Source of the DNA: JBBDSJ01 sp040905025
GTDB taxonomy: Bacteria > Pseudomonadota > Gammaproteobacteria > Methylohalomonadales > Methylohalomonadaceae
Direction of reading: 5' to 3'
Assembly (NCBI GenBank): GCA_040905025.1
Contig: JBBDSJ010000081.1
Location: 1 to 5,637, forward strand
Length of the DNA: 5,637 nt
Positions 4,781 to 5,637 of this stretch are shown piece by piece. The notes under the pieces were generated by a model that searched no databases, was not told where the DNA came from, and saw only the letters and a list, made by a program, of their open reading frames with translations. A program made the position numbers and the translations under genes. The stretch's first letter is position 1; each line of letters opens with the position of its first letter.

Positions 4781-5637
4781 ATGAACACAGCATTGACTCC
4801 AACATTTTCTGACCCGCAGGTTCTGACGCCGGTACTGGCGCCCGGTGGGTCTATTGAGGCGTATACCCACGCCGTCAACCAGTTGCCGCTGTTAACTGCC
4901 GAGCAGGAACGATCGCTGGCGTTACGCCTGCGCGATCATGGCGATCTGGCCGCCGCGCGCGAACTGGTATTGTCGCATCTGCGCTTCGTCGTCCGCGTAG
5001 CCCGCGGCTACCGTGGCTATGGCTTGCAGGAAGCGGACTTGATCCAGGAAGGTAATATCGGCCTGATGAAAGCGGTCAAGCGTTTTGACCCGGATGTCGG
5101 CGTCCGGCTGGTGTCATTCGCGGTGCACTGGATCCGTGCGGAAATGCATGAATTCATCCTGCGCAACTGGCGCATCGTGAAAGTTGCAACCACCAAGGCG
5201 CAACGCAAGTTGTTCTTCAATTTGCGCTCGGCCAAAAAACGACTTGGCTGGCTTAACCGTGAAGAAGTCGAGGCCGTTGCCGAAGATCTCGGTGTGACAG
5301 CGCATGACGTTATGGAAATGGAAACGCGCATGGCCGCGCATGACAGCAGCCTGGAATTATCCGGGCATGATGACGAAGATGATCATCATGCACCAATCAG
5401 TTACCTGGAAGACCTGCGAGACGGCCCGGAAGCGGCGCTTGAAAACTCGCAGCTTGAAATGCGTGATGAGGGGCTGTTGCAAGCCGGACTGACCGGGCTC
5501 GATGAGCGGTCACGCGCTATTATTGCACGACGCTGGCTTGGCGAGCGCAAAGCGACGCTACATGAACTGGCGGCTGAGTACGGCATTTCGGCTGAACGGG
5601 TGCGCCAGCTTGAGCAAACAGCATTTAAAAAAATGCG
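4781..5637 (+). CDS. rpoH: Heat-shock sigma factor RpoH (sigma32), 3' end cut by window
   Basis: RpoH directs RNA polymerase to heat-shock promoters for chaperones and ATP-dependent proteases. The reading frame is open from the ATG at 4781 to the window end: 285 codons plus two bases, with no stop reached. E. coli RpoH has 284 residues and its ending suggests only a few residues are missing here. Region 2 is seen at about 55-125 (LSHLRFVVRVARGYRGYGLQ, DLIQEGNIGLMKAVKRFDP, then FAVHWIRAEMHEFILRNWR). The RpoH-specific box QRKLFFNLR (141-149) separates it from RpoD and RpoS. Region 4 is at about 235-285 with the helix-turn-helix TLHELAAEYGISAERVRQLEQ (259-279). The linker at 194-203 is rich in Asp and His. 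Residues Leu56, Ala59 and Val63 align with E. coli Leu47, Ala50 and Ile54, the region 2.1 patch needed for feedback control. No strong Shine-Dalgarno site precedes the ATG. Transcription is probably under HrcA through CIRCE. Confidence 0.97.
   Translation, partial: MNTALTPTFSDPQVLTPVLAPGGSIEAYTHAVNQLPLLTAEQERSLALRLRDHGDLAAARELVLSHLRFVVRVARGYRGYGLQEADLIQEGNIGLMKAVKRFDPDVGVRLVSFAVHWIRAEMHEFILRNWRIVKVATTKAQRKLFFNLRSAKKRLGWLNREEVEAVAEDLGVTAHDVMEMETRMAAHDSSLELSGHDDEDDHHAPISYLEDLRDGPEAALENSQLEMRDEGLLQAGLTGLDERSRAIIARRWLGERKATLHELAAEYGISAERVRQLEQTAFKKM

Overview
The window looks like a core chromosomal locus of a gammaproteobacterium. The + strand carries ftsY-ftsE-ftsX followed by rpoH, the same order as in Escherichia coli. 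The divergent pair of secreted M16 metalloprotease genes upstream of ftsY matches my recollection of the arrangement in Pseudomonas. Base composition and codon use look even across all genes, and I see no mobile element, CRISPR array, tRNA or rRNA. The genus cannot be told from this window.

Layout. Positions 1-401 (- strand) hold the first 133 codons of a catalytically dead M16 paralogue, cut by the window edge. Positions 403-1803 (- strand) hold its intact, zinc-binding M16 partner; the two are separated by one base and form a transcription unit. A 193-base divergent intergenic region (1804-1996) holds the protease gene's Shine-Dalgarno sequence, an imperfect 20-bp palindrome and a likely extended -10 promoter for ftsY. 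ftsY (1997-2977), ftsE (2998-3675) and ftsX (3665-4654) follow as a compact operon. A 126-base gap (4655-4780) separates ftsX from rpoH (4781 to beyond the window end; only a few C-terminal residues appear to be missing).

The most interesting item is in that last gap: a perfect CIRCE operator (TTAGCACTC-N9-GAGTGCTAA, 4711-4737), the binding site of the heat-shock repressor HrcA. It lies over the best sigma70-type promoter for rpoH. In E. coli, which lacks HrcA, rpoH has no such site. Here the sequence predicts a hierarchical circuit in which HrcA, itself normally kept active by GroEL, represses the gene for the heat-shock sigma factor, tying the two classical bacterial heat-shock systems in series.

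Functionally, FtsY is the membrane receptor for SRP-dependent insertion of inner-membrane proteins, FtsEX is the ABC-type divisome complex that activates cell-wall hydrolases, RpoH directs heat-shock transcription, and the M16 pair is probably a periplasmic peptidase heterodimer. I did not find an undescribed multi-gene system; the novelty, if any, is regulatory.
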